A DNA stretch of 64,000 bases, taken from assembly GCA_963791325.1 (NCBI GenBank), contig CAWBRU010000003.1, forward strand, positions 186,001 to 250,000. Reading direction: 5' to 3'. Positions 17,983 through 27,042 of this stretch are shown here, in pieces. A program made the position numbers and the translations under genes. The notes below the pieces were generated by a model that had not been told where the DNA came from, searched no databases, and was given only the letters and a program-made list of their open reading frames with translations. Source of the DNA: JBEVJK01 sp963791325. Its GTDB lineage: Bacteria > Pseudomonadota > Alphaproteobacteria > Rhizobiales > Rhizobiaceae. Position 1 is the first letter of the stretch. Every line of letters begins with the position of its first letter.

Positions 17983-18392
17983 CAACCCACCCCCAATGCT
18001 GCGCGAATGTCGGTATGGACAAAATCATCGCCCTTGAACAGCAAAGGCAAGCCGCGGATCTTGGCCAGAGCGTAGGAGAAGCAATCGCCCATATTGAGGC
18101 CGGCGCGATGTCCGGAACCGCGGCCGAATTCGCGATAGGCTTGCCTGGCTGTGACCAGCTGGACGGCATCGAACGGAACGATTTCCGCTTCCAGCAAGCT
18201 CACCATACGCTCCAGACGCTCGGCGCCGCGCGGCAGGTTTTGGCGCGTACAGACGCAGAAGGCTTCATGCAGTGTTGCCGCGCTGATCGCTGCATCCACC
18301 TCGGCATCCATATATTCGGCCAGTTGAACATAGCCTTCCTCGGCCACCAGGATGCTGATCAGAGCAGAGGTGTCGACGATGAAGCCGCTCAC
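17982..18392 (-). CDS. vapC: PIN-domain ribonuclease toxin, VapC family
   Basis: VapC toxins are Mg-dependent RNases held inactive by a VapB partner. The 136-residue product has the PIN acidic residues in place: FIVDTSALISIL (first Asp), ATLHEAF (Glu), NMGDCFSYALAK (Asp) and a final acidic pair in FKGDDFVHTD. The start is the GTG at 18392, which overlaps the vapB stop (GTGA). A longer frame from 18407 would overlap more and lacks a ribosome site. Its stop overlaps the coaBC start. Confidence 0.9.
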   Translation of the reverse strand: MSGFIVDTSALISILVAEEGYVQLAEYMDAEVDAAISAATLHEAFCVCTRQNLPRGAERLERMVSLLEAEIVPFDAVQLVTARQAYREFGRGSGHRAGLNMGDCFSYALAKIRGLPLLFKGDDFVHTDIRAALGVG

Positions 18393-18625
18393 ATGCCTTC
18401 GTCCCACATTTCGTCGCTTAGGCGCTTCTGGTCGAACGGCTTCAGCGGCGGTTCTGCCAAGGCTTCGAGTTCCGCCAATATCGACTGCCGCCTGCGGCGA
18501 GAGCCGATGCTGTCGGCCAACGTATCGCGGACTTCCTGTTCCATCGAGACCCCGCGGATGGCGGCCCGCTTGCGCAGTTCTCGTTTGATGCGCTCATCGA
18601 GGTTCCGGATCGTCAGTGTCGCCAC
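18389..18625 (-). CDS. vapB: VapB/FitA-type ribbon-helix-helix antitoxin
   Basis: A 78-residue antitoxin. MATLTIRNLDERIKRELRKRA is a ribbon-helix-helix DNA-binding start of the FitA/Arc class, and the C-terminal tail (LAEPPLKPFDQKRLSDEMWDE) is the sort of segment that threads into the VapC active site. It is the first gene of vapBC and reads into vapC with a 4-base overlap. A perfect 10-bp inverted repeat lies 36 bases upstream and is the likely autoregulatory operator. Confidence 0.88.
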   Translation of the reverse strand: MATLTIRNLDERIKRELRKRAAIRGVSMEQEVRDTLADSIGSRRRRQSILAELEALAEPPLKPFDQKRLSDEMWDEGM

Positions 18626-18660
18626 GGGATCACCTTGCTCATGTTTACAGGGTACCTTGT

Positions 18661-18684
18661 GCTTGCATTGCAGTCAATGCAAGC
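18661..18684. promoter_or_regulatory. inverted repeat, probable vapBC operator
   Basis: GCTTGCATTG / CAATGCAAGC is a perfect 10-bp inverted repeat with the 4-base centre CAGT. It lies between the ubiB stop (18697) and the vapB start (18625). VapBC complexes usually bind such palindromes to repress their own promoter, which is the inferred role here. Confidence 0.6.
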
Positions 18685-18696
18685 AATGCTGTCGCT

Positions 18697-20271
18697 TTAG
18701 ACAAGGTGCCAGGCGAGATACACCAGCGTCAGCGCAATGACCCACAAAGCCACCCGGCCCGAGCGGTTGCGGCGTGCCTCTTCCCGGCCGATCGCCTTTG
18801 CCGTCTCGGGATCGAGCCGCAAGCCCTGTTGAGCGGCGACATCGAGCGCATGCGACAGCCGCTCGGCGCGGGCCGCGAGGTCGGGCAGCTGGCGGCCGAG
18901 CGAAACCAGTGCCGAGAGCCCTTGCCGCGCCTCGGACAGCGCCCCGCGCGGACCGAGATTGGCGGCGATCCAGTCGCCGACCACCGGCTCGGAAGTCCGC
19001 CACATGTTGAAGGCGGGGTCGAGCGTGCGCGCCACGCCTTCGACCACCACCATGGTCTTCTGCAGCAGCACCAGTTCGGTCCTGGTCTCCATGTCGAACA
19101 GCTCGGTCACCTCGAACAGCAAGGTGAGCAGCCTGGCCATCGAGATGGTTTCGGCGGGTTGGCCGTGGATCGGCTCGCCGATGGCGCGGATCGCCTGGGC
19201 GAAGGCCGAGACGTCGTGCTTGGCCGGCACATAGCCGGCCTCGAAGTGAACCTCGGCGACGCGGTCGTAGTCGCGGGTGATGAAGCCGTAGAGGATCTCG
19301 GCAAGAAAGCGTCGCTCCTTGCGTCCGAGGCGTCCCGAGATGCCGAGGTCGACGGCAACGATGGTGCCGTTGGCATCGACGAACAGGTTGCCCGGGTGCA
19401 TGTCGGCATGAAAGAAGCCGTCGCGCAGCGTGTGGCGGAGGAAGGATTGCACCAGATTGGCGGCGATCCGCTTGAGGTCGTGGCCGGCGAGGCGGAGCGC
19501 CTCGACATCGGACATCTTGATGCCGTCGATCCATTCCATGGTGAGCACGTCGCCGCCGGTCCGCTCCCAGTCGACCCGCGGCACCCGGAAACCCGGATCG
19601 GCAGCGGTGTTTTCGGCCAGGATCGACAGCGCGGCAGCTTCGAGCCTGAGGTCCATCTCGATGCGGGTCGTCTGGGCCAGGGTCTCCGTCACCTCGACCG
19701 GACGCAGCCGGCGGGTCGACGGAAAGTATTTTTCCTGCAGCCGGGCGGCGAGGAAGTAGCTCTGCAGATCCTGATTGAAGCGCCGGCGCACGCCGGGCCG
19801 GATCACCTTGACCGCGACCTTGTCCGCAACCCCGTCGCTCAGCACTTCGGCCGGATGAACCTGGGCAATCGAGGCGGCCGCGACCGCTTCGTCGAAGGAG
19901 GCATAGAGATCCTCGATCGGCCGGCCGAGCGACTCCTCGATCAGCTTCATCGCCTCGCGTTTCGGAAAGGTCGCCATCTTGTCCTGAAGCATGGCGAGGT
20001 CGAGCGCGATATCGTCGCCGACGACGTCGGGGCGCGTGGCCAGGAACTGGCCGAGCTTGACGTAGGAGGGTCCCAGCCGGGCGATGGCGTCCGACATCCG
20101 CTCGGAGCGCCGCCGCCAGCGGGACCGCCGGCGGGCGAGAAGCCGCGCCACATGCCAGCCGAACTTCGGCAGCGGCGGCAGGTGCTCGCCGGGCAGTGCC
20201 GCGATGACGCCTTCGCGGATCATGATCCAGCCGGCCCGGATCAGCCGGAACCCGGCGCCGATGGTCGTCAT
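18697..20271 (-). CDS. ubiB: ubiquinone biosynthesis protein UbiB (ABC1/COQ8-type kinase-like ATPase)
   Basis: UbiB is a membrane-anchored atypical kinase/ATPase needed for coenzyme Q synthesis. The 524-residue protein has the KxGQ motif YVKLGQFLATRPD near residue 72, the Ala-rich loop AAASIAQVHPAEV near 130, lysine in VAVKVIRPG near 150, and the catalytic stretch FFHADMHPGNLFVDANG near 287-303. A C-terminal hydrophobic helix (VALWVIALTLVYLAWHLV) ends the protein. It follows ubiE by 13 bases. In related genomes coaBC normally follows directly; here vapBC lies between. Confidence 0.95.
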   Translation of the reverse strand: MTTIGAGFRLIRAGWIMIREGVIAALPGEHLPPLPKFGWHVARLLARRRSRWRRRSERMSDAIARLGPSYVKLGQFLATRPDVVGDDIALDLAMLQDKMATFPKREAMKLIEESLGRPIEDLYASFDEAVAAASIAQVHPAEVLSDGVADKVAVKVIRPGVRRRFNQDLQSYFLAARLQEKYFPSTRRLRPVEVTETLAQTTRIEMDLRLEAAALSILAENTAADPGFRVPRVDWERTGGDVLTMEWIDGIKMSDVEALRLAGHDLKRIAANLVQSFLRHTLRDGFFHADMHPGNLFVDANGTIVAVDLGISGRLGRKERRFLAEILYGFITRDYDRVAEVHFEAGYVPAKHDVSAFAQAIRAIGEPIHGQPAETISMARLLTLLFEVTELFDMETRTELVLLQKTMVVVEGVARTLDPAFNMWRTSEPVVGDWIAANLGPRGALSEARQGLSALVSLGRQLPDLAARAERLSHALDVAAQQGLRLDPETAKAIGREEARRNRSGRVALWVIALTLVYLAWHLV

Positions 20272-20284
20272 TCCGGCTGGATCC

Positions 20285-21061
20285 TCAAATCTTCCAGCCT
20301 GAATGCAGCGCTGCGATGCCGCCGGAATAGTTGCGGTAGGCGACCCGGGCGAACCCTGCCTGGCGCATCAGCGCCGCCAGGTTCTCCTGGTTGGGGAACT
20401 TGCGGATCGACTCGACCAGATAGGCATAGGCCTGGTCGTCTCCGGCAACCAGCTTGCCCAGCCGGGGAATGGCGCTGAACGACCAGGCTGCGTAGGCGCG
20501 GTCGAGGAACGGCATGTCGACCTCGGAGAACTCCAGGCACAGGAACCGGCCGCCCGGCTTGAGCACCCGATATGCCTCCGCCAAGGCTTCGTCGATACGC
20601 GGCACGTTGCGCAAACCAAAGCCGATGGTGAACGCATCGAAGCTGTCCGCGGCAAAGGGCAGCGCCTCCGCATTGCCCTCGACGAAATCCACGTGCTCGG
20701 CGAGCCCGAGCTTGTCGATCCGGCGACGGCCGACGTCGAGCATCGACTCGTTGATGTCGAGCACTGTCGCATGCGCCTGGCGATCCGTCGCTTCGACGAT
20801 GCGGATCGCCAGGTCGCCGGTGCCGCCGGCGACATCGAGCACGGTCCAACCGGCGCGCCGCGGCGGATTGAGCCAGCCGACCAGTGCATCTTTCCACAGC
20901 CGGTGCAGCCCGCCCGACATCAGATCGTTCATCAGGTCGTAGCGACCGGCGACTCGATGGAACACCTGGTTGACGAGCGACTGCTTGTCGTTGCGGTCGA
21001 CCTCGCTGAAGCCGAACGACGTGGCCATACCGGTCGCGAGCGTCGCGCGTTCCTTTGACAT
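20285..21061 (-). CDS. ubiE: ubiquinone/menaquinone biosynthesis methyltransferase UbiE
   Basis: UbiE is an S-adenosylmethionine-dependent C-methyltransferase of ubiquinone synthesis. The 258-residue protein has FHRVAGRYDLMNDLMSGGLHR-type start of the family, the SAM motif VLDVAGGTGDLAIRI near residue 73, EGNAEALPFAADSFD near 130 and FGLRNVPRIDEAL near 150. The start at 21061 (MSKERATLATG) is preferred to an open frame running upstream to 21232, which crosses the divergent promoter region toward the add gene. Confidence 0.95.
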   Translation of the reverse strand: MSKERATLATGMATSFGFSEVDRNDKQSLVNQVFHRVAGRYDLMNDLMSGGLHRLWKDALVGWLNPPRRAGWTVLDVAGGTGDLAIRIVEATDRQAHATVLDINESMLDVGRRRIDKLGLAEHVDFVEGNAEALPFAADSFDAFTIGFGLRNVPRIDEALAEAYRVLKPGGRFLCLEFSEVDMPFLDRAYAAWSFSAIPRLGKLVAGDDQAYAYLVESIRKFPNQENLAALMRQAGFARVAYRNYSGGIAALHSGWKI

Positions 21062-21167
21062 TTTAGTGACCTTGCCAATCGGGCCGGACCATAGCCGATC
21101 AGCCTCACCGGCGCTATTGTTTAAGGCGCGGTGATCGGCCGCGACCGATCCACGAACCGGGGTGCCG

Positions 21168-22142
21168 ATGGTCCTCAAAGCGGAACTGCACTGCCACATC
21201 GAAGGTGCGGCAGCGCCCGAGCTCGTGCGCACTCAGGCAGCCAAATACGGCGTCGACGTGTCCGGATTCGTCAACGATGCCGGTTTCGTCTGGCACGATT
21301 TCAGCTCGTTTCTGGCCGCCTATGACGCCGCTGCGGATCTGTTCCGCAGCGAGGGCGATTACGCCAGGCTGGCCGAGCACTATTTGAGCAGCCTCGCCCG
21401 GGACGGCTGCATCTATGCGGAGTTCTTCGTCTCGCCCGACCACGCCCGCCGCGCCGGCCTGTCGCCCGAGGCCTATATCGCCGGGCTCAGCGTCGGCATG
21501 GAGCGGGCGAAGGCCAAGACCGGCATCCAAAGCCGGATGATCGTCATCGGCATCCGCCATTTCGGCGTTGAGGCGGTCGAGGCCGCCGCACGCTTTGCGG
21601 TGCGCTCGGCCCACCCGCTGGTCACCGGCTTCGGCATGGCCGGCGATGAGCGGCAGGGCCAGCCGGAAGACTTTCTGCGCGCCTTCGAGCTCGCCCGCGA
21701 GGCCGGGCTCGGCATCACCGTTCATGCCGGCGAATTCGGCGGCCCGGAAAGCGTCGCCGCCGCACTCGAGGTGCTGCGTCCGTCCCGCATCGGCCACGGG
21801 GTGCGCGCGATCGAGGACCCGGCGCTGGTCGCCAGGCTCGCCGACGAGAAGGTGGTGCTGGAGTGCTGTCCGGGATCGAATGTGGCGCTTGGCCTCTACC
21901 CGAGCTTCGACGCGCATCCGTTCCCCAGCCTGTTGGCGGCAGGCTGCAAGGCGACGCTCAACTCGGACGACCCGCCCTATTTCCAGACCTCGCTCGGGCG
22001 CGAATACGCGATCGCGCGGGAGCATTTCGGCCTCGGCGACAAGCAGCTCACGGCGCTGACCCGCACGGCGATCGAGGCGGCCTTCCTCGACAAGAAGACC
22101 AAGGCCGATCTGCTCGAACGGCTGCCGGCGCAACGGCGCTGA
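21168..22142 (+). CDS. add: adenosine deaminase
   Basis: Zinc-dependent deaminase converting adenosine (or adenine-type substrates) to inosine. Zinc ligands are seen in KAELHCHIEGA near residue 4 (HxH), ITVHAGEFGGP near 188 and LNSDDPPYF near 265; RIGHGVRAIED near 211 carries the catalytic histidine. The 324-residue length is typical. A GTG at 21162 could add two residues; the ATG at 21168 is preferred. It is divergent from ubiE and fits functionally with the nucleoside import cluster further along. Confidence 0.92.
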   Translation: MVLKAELHCHIEGAAAPELVRTQAAKYGVDVSGFVNDAGFVWHDFSSFLAAYDAAADLFRSEGDYARLAEHYLSSLARDGCIYAEFFVSPDHARRAGLSPEAYIAGLSVGMERAKAKTGIQSRMIVIGIRHFGVEAVEAAARFAVRSAHPLVTGFGMAGDERQGQPEDFLRAFELAREAGLGITVHAGEFGGPESVAAALEVLRPSRIGHGVRAIEDPALVARLADEKVVLECCPGSNVALGLYPSFDAHPFPSLLAAGCKATLNSDDPPYFQTSLGREYAIAREHFGLGDKQLTALTRTAIEAAFLDKKTKADLLERLPAQRR

Positions 22143-22156
22143 CCTGCGGCGGCGGC

Positions 22157-23305
22157 TCAAAGATCGAGATCGGCCCAGATCGCAGCATGGTCCGACGCGG
22201 CCTGGGCGGGAGACGTCATTTCCGGATAGATCTCCCACAAGGTGCCGTGCTTGCCGCCCCATACGCCCTTGCGAAATACGCCCCCGGACTTGACCCGCTC
22301 GAACAGGGCCGGCGACAGGAGCAGATAGTCGATCTTGCTGCCCTTGGTGCCGTTGGCATAGGTCCCGGGACGGCCGTCGCCGTCGAACTTGGGATGGACG
22401 CTGATGTCCTTGAGGTCCGAGCCCTGGCCGATCAGCGGTGCGAGCGGGGCGCTGTCGGGGGTATCGTTGAAATCGCCGGCGATCACCACCTGGTCGATGC
22501 CGGCCGCGGCGAGCCCGTCATAGATCTCGCGCACCCGCTTGGCTTGCGCCAGGCGCCGGCGGTTGGCTTCGGCGGGAACGCCGTAGCCCTTACTCTTCAA
22601 GTGGTTGGCGAGCACGACGAGGGTGCCCCCCGCCGCCAGCGTCAGGCGAAATTCCGGACAGTCGCGGCTGAAGATGCGATCCTTGCCGATGCGATCGTCG
22701 ACATGGCTGCGCACCGTCTCGATCACCGCGGTCGCGCGTGTCATCAGGCCGACGTCGATGCCGCGGTCGTCGTTGCCGTCGACAAGCATGATGTGGTCGT
22801 AGGGGGTACCGCCGACCGCATCCGCAAGGACCTGCTCGTTGAAGCGCAGCAGCGAGATGCGGTTCTCGGCTTCGACCACCACGACAATGTCGGCATTGAC
22901 GTCGCGCAGCACGCGGGCGGTGTTCTGGGTGGCCACCTCGTTGACCGCCTCCTTGGTGAGCTCGACCCAACCGACCCAATCATCGCGGCCGTTGGCGACG
23001 ATCTCGATGCCGCCGCTCCGCGGCCGCTTGAGCAGCGCGCCGCGATTCCGGCGCAGGATGACCAGCTGACTTTCATCGCTCTTGGCAAGCCCGAGCCGGG
23101 TGAGCAGGGCGATGATCTTTTTCTTGTCTGCCGCACTGTAGACCGGCTGGTTGAGCAGAGCGTTGAGCGCGGCATAGTCCTCCAGCGGCTGGCGGCCGGC
23201 GGCCCAGCGAGCATTCGAGGAACCATCCGTGCCCGCCCATAGCTCGCGGTTCATCACCCGCGCCCGTTCGAACAGGTTCTCGACGTTGAACGAAGCGATC
23301 CTCAT
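22157..23305 (-). CDS. endonuclease/exonuclease/phosphatase family protein
   Basis: A 382-residue member of the DNase I/EEP fold superfamily. The metal and catalytic residues are visible in MRIASFNVENLF (Asn), VVVEAEN (Glu), IAGDFNDTP (Asp, Asn) and QAASDHAAIWADL (Asp-His) at the C-terminus. Substrate could be a nucleic acid, phospholipid or sugar phosphate. ATG 23305 with GGAGG upstream fixes the start; an open frame continues to 23980 but is antisense to upp and not family-like. No signal peptide is seen, so a cytosolic location is likely. It is convergent with add. Confidence 0.88.
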   Translation of the reverse strand: MRIASFNVENLFERARVMNRELWAGTDGSSNARWAAGRQPLEDYAALNALLNQPVYSAADKKKIIALLTRLGLAKSDESQLVILRRNRGALLKRPRSGGIEIVANGRDDWVGWVELTKEAVNEVATQNTARVLRDVNADIVVVVEAENRISLLRFNEQVLADAVGGTPYDHIMLVDGNDDRGIDVGLMTRATAVIETVRSHVDDRIGKDRIFSRDCPEFRLTLAAGGTLVVLANHLKSKGYGVPAEANRRRLAQAKRVREIYDGLAAAGIDQVVIAGDFNDTPDSAPLAPLIGQGSDLKDISVHPKFDGDGRPGTYANGTKGSKIDYLLLSPALFERVKSGGVFRKGVWGGKHGTLWEIYPEMTSPAQAASDHAAIWADLDL

Positions 23306-23458
23306 CCGCGCCTCCATTCCGATCTTAGCACATCGGCATGTATTTCCGCGATGCCGGCCCAACGAGCGCCGTCTCCGGCCGCAGCTCGCCCACTTTCCCT
23401 GGAATTGCGCGCCCCAGGCGCTATCATGACACCCAGAGCAACCGACGGAGGCAACGGC

Positions 23459-24088
23459 ATGCAGGGCGTTACGGTCGTCGATCACCCGCTGGTCCAGCAC
23501 AAGCTCACGATCATGCGCGACCGCGAAACCTCGACCGCCGGGTTCCGTCGCCTGCTGCGGGAGATCTCGCTCTTGCTCGGCTATGAGGTGACCCGCAATC
23601 TGGAGCTCACGACGAGGACGATCGAGACGCCGCTGGAGACGATGGAAGCGCCGACCCTGGAGGGCAAAAAACTGGTCTTCGCCTCGGTCCTCAGGGCCGG
23701 CAACGGCCTGCTGGAGGGCTTGCTCGACCTGGTGCCGGCCGCGCGCGTGGCCCATATCGGCCTCTACCGGGACCATGAGACGCTGCAGGCGGTGGAGTAT
23801 TTCTTCAAAGCGCCCAGCGACCTCGCCGACCGGCTGGTCATCGTCGTCGACCCGATGCTGGCCACGGCCAACTCGGCGATCGCCGCCATCGACATGCTGA
23901 AGGGCCGCGGCGCCACCAATCTCCGCTATCTTTGCCTGCTGGCCGCACCGGAGGGCATCGAACGCTTCACCGCGGCCCATCCCGACGTGCCGATCTATAC
24001 GGCCGCGATCGACAAGAAGCTCAACGAGAAGGGCTATATCGTCCCCGGTCTGGGTGACGCCGGCGACCGCATGTACGGCACGAAATAG
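23459..24088 (+). CDS. upp: uracil phosphoribosyltransferase
   Basis: Upp makes UMP from uracil and PRPP in pyrimidine salvage. The 209-residue protein carries DHPLVQHKLTIMRD at the N-terminus, VLRAGNGLLEGLL near 77 and the PRPP loop IVVDPMLATANSA near 123, with PGLGDAGDRMYGT at the end forming the uracil site. A GGAG ribosome site precedes ATG 23459; an upstream in-frame ATG at 23426 lacks one. It lies next to, but opposite, the thymidine phosphorylase end of the nucleoside cluster. Confidence 0.95.
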   Translation: MQGVTVVDHPLVQHKLTIMRDRETSTAGFRRLLREISLLLGYEVTRNLELTTRTIETPLETMEAPTLEGKKLVFASVLRAGNGLLEGLLDLVPAARVAHIGLYRDHETLQAVEYFFKAPSDLADRLVIVVDPMLATANSAIAAIDMLKGRGATNLRYLCLLAAPEGIERFTAAHPDVPIYTAAIDKKLNEKGYIVPGLGDAGDRMYGTK

Positions 24089-24103
24089 CGCAGGCCGCGA
24101 AAG

Positions 24104-24400
24104 CTAGAGCTTGCAGACGATGACGGCGAGGATCTTGCAGGCGCCGTGGTAGCTCGGGCGCGGTGCCTGCGACGTCTCCTCCAGCATGGTCTCGCCGGTC
24201 ACTTCGTCGATGCGCAGCAAACGCCAGCCCGTCGGCCGGCCGCTATTGCTGCCGCCGCGCACTTGCCAGACCAGCATCGCCGGGCGGCCTTCGGATGTCA
24301 GGCCGGCTGCGTGCACCTCGACCACCCGGACGAAGCCGTCGTAGCGCAAACTGAGGCGCTTGCGGCTGTGTAAGGCGCGGCAGGCCAGAGCGACATCCAC
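24104..24400 (-). CDS. small protein with WYL-like beta-rich core
   Basis: A 98-residue protein. Residues 15-70 (KRLSLRYDGFVRVVEVHAAG, then PAMLVWQVRGG and GWRLLRIDEV) have the strand pattern of a stand-alone WYL domain, a fold that senses nucleic acids or small ligands in bacterial regulators. There is no HTH, so it is not itself a typical regulator. It is convergent with upp, their stops 15 bases apart. The WYL resemblance is by eye and needs a profile search. Confidence 0.5.
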   Translation of the reverse strand: MDVALACRALHSRKRLSLRYDGFVRVVEVHAAGLTSEGRPAMLVWQVRGGSNSGRPTGWRLLRIDEVTGETMLEETSQAPRPSYHGACKILAVIVCKL

Positions 24401-24469
24401 TGGAGTGTTCCGCTGTGAAACAATCAGCGGTAGAGACTACCTGAATCGATGCCAATTGCAAGTTGTAGA

Positions 24470-25803
24470 TCAGCGTGGTGCGCGGATGCGGCGCACGATC
24501 GCCTTCGCCGGCGCCGGTTTGGTGTCGCCGACGGCATAGGCCGCCGCAACGGCGGCGGCAGCGCGTTCTGCTTCGGCTTCCGAGCGGCCGTGGACGAGGG
24601 CCAGCGGCTCGCCGCGTTCGACCGGATCTCCGATAGGCAGGAGCCGGGTCAGGCCGACAGCATGGTCGATGCCGTCGTCGGGACGCGCTGCGGCCGCCGC
24701 CCAGCGCACCACGGCCAGGCCGATGTCGCGCGTGGCGATGCCGGTGACGAAGCCGGCACGCGAGCGCCGGCACCGCGCCGCTCGACCGGCGCCTGCGGCA
24801 GGTATGCGTCGCTGCGCTGCCAGGAAGTCGGCCGGCCCGCCGAGCGCCGCGACCATGCGCGCCGAAGGTGTCCGCCGCGCGGCCGCTCGACAGCGCTTCG
24901 GCGGCACGCGCATCGCCGTCCTGGTTGGGACGGCGACCAGGCCGGCCGACTGCAGCATCTCGGCGGCCAGCGCCAGCGTCACTTCGCGCAGCCGCTCCGT
25001 CGCGTGACACGGCCGGTCAGGAAATCGACGCGCGTCGGCAACCTCGACGGCATTGCCGGCGGCCGAGGCCAGCGGCTCGTTCATGCCGGTGATCAGCGCC
25101 GAGGTCGTCAGTCCGGCACCGTTGGCGACCTCGACCAGGCTTGTCGCCAGCTGCGTTGGCGTCGCGCGATCTCGGCCATGAAGGCGCCGTTGCCGACCTT
25201 GACGTCGAGCACCAGCGAGCCGAGGCCGGCGGCGAGCTTCTTCGACAGGATCGAGGCGGTGATCAGCGGCACCGATTCGACCGTCGCGGTGACGTCGCGG
25301 ATCGCATAGAGCCGCCTGTCGGCCGGCGCCAGGTCGCCGGTCTGTCCGATGATGGCGCAGCCGGTGGTCTCGACCACCTTGCGAAAAAGCTCATTGTCGG
25401 GCTGGCTGACATAGCCCGGGATCGCATCCATCTTGTCCAGCGTGCCGCCGGTGTGGCCGAGGCCGCGGCCCGAGATCATCGGCACATAGGCGCCGCAGGC
25501 GGCGACGATCGGCGCCAGCATCAGCGAGACATTGTCGCCGACGCCGCCGGTCGAATGCTTGTCGGTGACCGGGCCCGGCAGATCCGACCAGTCGAGCACG
25601 TCGCCGGAATCGCGCATCGCCAGCGTCAGCGCCACCGCCTCCGTCGCGGCTCATGCCGTTGAAGAATACCGCCATGGCGAAGGCCGCGACCTGCCCCTCG
25701 CGAGACCGCGCCTGACGTCAGGCCGGCGATGAAGGCGGCGATCTCATCGGCCGCTCAGCGCGTCGCCGTCGCGCTTCTGGCGGATGATTTCCTGCGGCAG
25801 CAT
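24470..25803 (-). pseudogene. deoA: thymidine phosphorylase, disrupted by many single-base indels
   Basis: DeoA splits thymidine into thymine and deoxyribose 1-phosphate. The start MLPQEIIRQKRDGDALSG, the catalytic and phosphate motif DKHSTGGVGDNVSLMLAP, SGRGLGHTGGTLDKMDAIPG and DVKVGNGAFM are all readable, as is the C-terminus ending IVRRIRAPR, but in different frames. At least eight surplus bases are needed to join them (for example in the stretches before DEIAAF, SEGQVAAF, RDEAV, VDFLTGR and SRDERLREV). The start lies five bases after the upstream gene stop. In the organism this is probably an intact gene of about 440 codons. Confidence 0.85.
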
Positions 25804-25807
25804 CGCG

Positions 25808-26640
25808 TCAGCCCTCGCCGCCGTCCGCGCAGGCCCGTCGGCCGAACAAGCGTCCGCAGCAGGATCGCTGCCAGCTCGGCGCCGCCGACGGGGCCATGTC
25901 CTTGGTCTCCTGGTGCGACAGCTCGCGCGCCGGTCATGCCGGCGGCGAAGTTGGTGATGACCGAGCAGGCCGCGACGCGCAGACCGAGGAAGCGGGCGAG
26001 AATGACTTCCGGCACCGTCGACATGCCGACGGCGTCGGCGCCGAGCACGCGCGCCATGCGGATTTCGGCCGGCGTCTCGAAGGACGGCCCGGAGAACCAC
26101 ATGTAGACGCCCTTGTGCAGCGGCGTGCCCGTCGCTCGGCGGCCGCGGCGATGGCCGAGCGCGAGGCCGCGCGTCGTAGGCCTCGGTCAGGCCGACGAAG
26201 CGGCGGTCGCGTCGGCTCGCCGATCAGCGGATTGGCGCCGGAGAAATTGATGTGGTCGGTGATCAGCATCACCGAGCCGGGCCGCATCGTCGGCTGCGAG
26301 CGAGCCGGCGGCATTGGTGAGGATCAGCTTCTCGATGCCGAGCCGCGCCAGCGTCTCGATCACCGGGCGCATGACGGCGGCATCGCCGTGCTCGTAGTAA
26401 TGCGCGCGGCCGGCCAGCATCAGCACCGGCGCGCCGGCAAGGCGCCCGGCAACGACCTCGCCGGCATGGCCGGTGACGCCGCTTGCCGGGAAAGCCCGGC
26501 AGCTCGGCATAGGGGATGCGGACGGCGTCCTCGACCTCGTCGACGAGCCCGCCGAGGCCGGAGCCGAGCACCAAGGCCGATGGCCGGTGCAAGCCCGCCC
26601 AGGCGCTCGGCGAGCAGCGGCGGCTGGCCGCGGCGCTCAT
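25808..26640 (-). pseudogene. purine-nucleoside phosphorylase (PNP/xanthosine type), frameshifted
   Basis: Trimeric-type purine nucleoside phosphorylase, which releases purine bases from inosine or guanosine. The readable pieces are LVLGSGLGGLVDEVEDA, IPYAELPGFP, LAGRAHYYEHGDAAVMRP, LILTNAAGSL, LITDHINFSGANPLIGEP, YMWFSGPSFETPAEIRMAR and ADAVGMSTVPEVILARFLGL; all are standard family motifs in order. They lie in three frames, with single-base breaks between. The ATG overlaps the cdd stop (ATGA), and the stop is five bases before the deoA start. Confidence 0.85.
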
Positions 26641-27034
26641 CTCAGCATGTCGCCCTCGAAGCCGTAGGGCAGCAGGTCGCCCAGGTGACGGTCTCGACCA
26701 CGCCGCTCTCGTCGCAGAGATAGAGCTTGGCGTCGCGGCCCGGCGAATTCGGCCAGCCGCTGCCGGCAGCCGCCGCAGGGCGTGATCCGCGCCATGCGCT
26801 CGGCGACCACGGCGATTTCGGCGATCTTGCCGCCGCCGCCCATGATGTAGTGGCCAAGCGCCGTGGTCTCGGCGCACCAGCCTTCCGGATAGGACGCGAT
26901 CTCGATATTGCAGCCGGCGAAGACCCGGCCGTCCTCGGTGCGGATCGCCGCGCCGACCGGGAAACTTCGAATAGGGCGCATAGGCCTTGGCCATCGCGCC
27001 TGCGCGCGCGCCTCGAACAGATCGTCGCGGCCAT
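26637..27034 (-). pseudogene. cdd: cytidine deaminase, frameshifted
   Basis: Cdd hydrolyses cytidine and deoxycytidine to uridine forms with a zinc site. AYAPYSKFPVGAAI, VFAGCNIEIASYPEGWCAETTAL (Cys-Ala-Glu zinc/proton shuttle) and ITPCGGCRQRLAEF (two zinc cysteines) are present in order, ending YGFEGDMLR. Breaks occur in the first 25 codons, after SKF and after AEFAG. Start and stop are shared with the tight operon: the permease stop is nine bases upstream and the next gene's ATG overlaps the cdd stop. Confidence 0.85.
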
Positions 27035-27042
27035 GCGGCTGC

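Noticed and set aside
22157..23980. 607-codon version of the EEP-family gene
   Set aside because: The extra N-terminus is antisense to upp; ATG 23305 has GGAGG and the family start.
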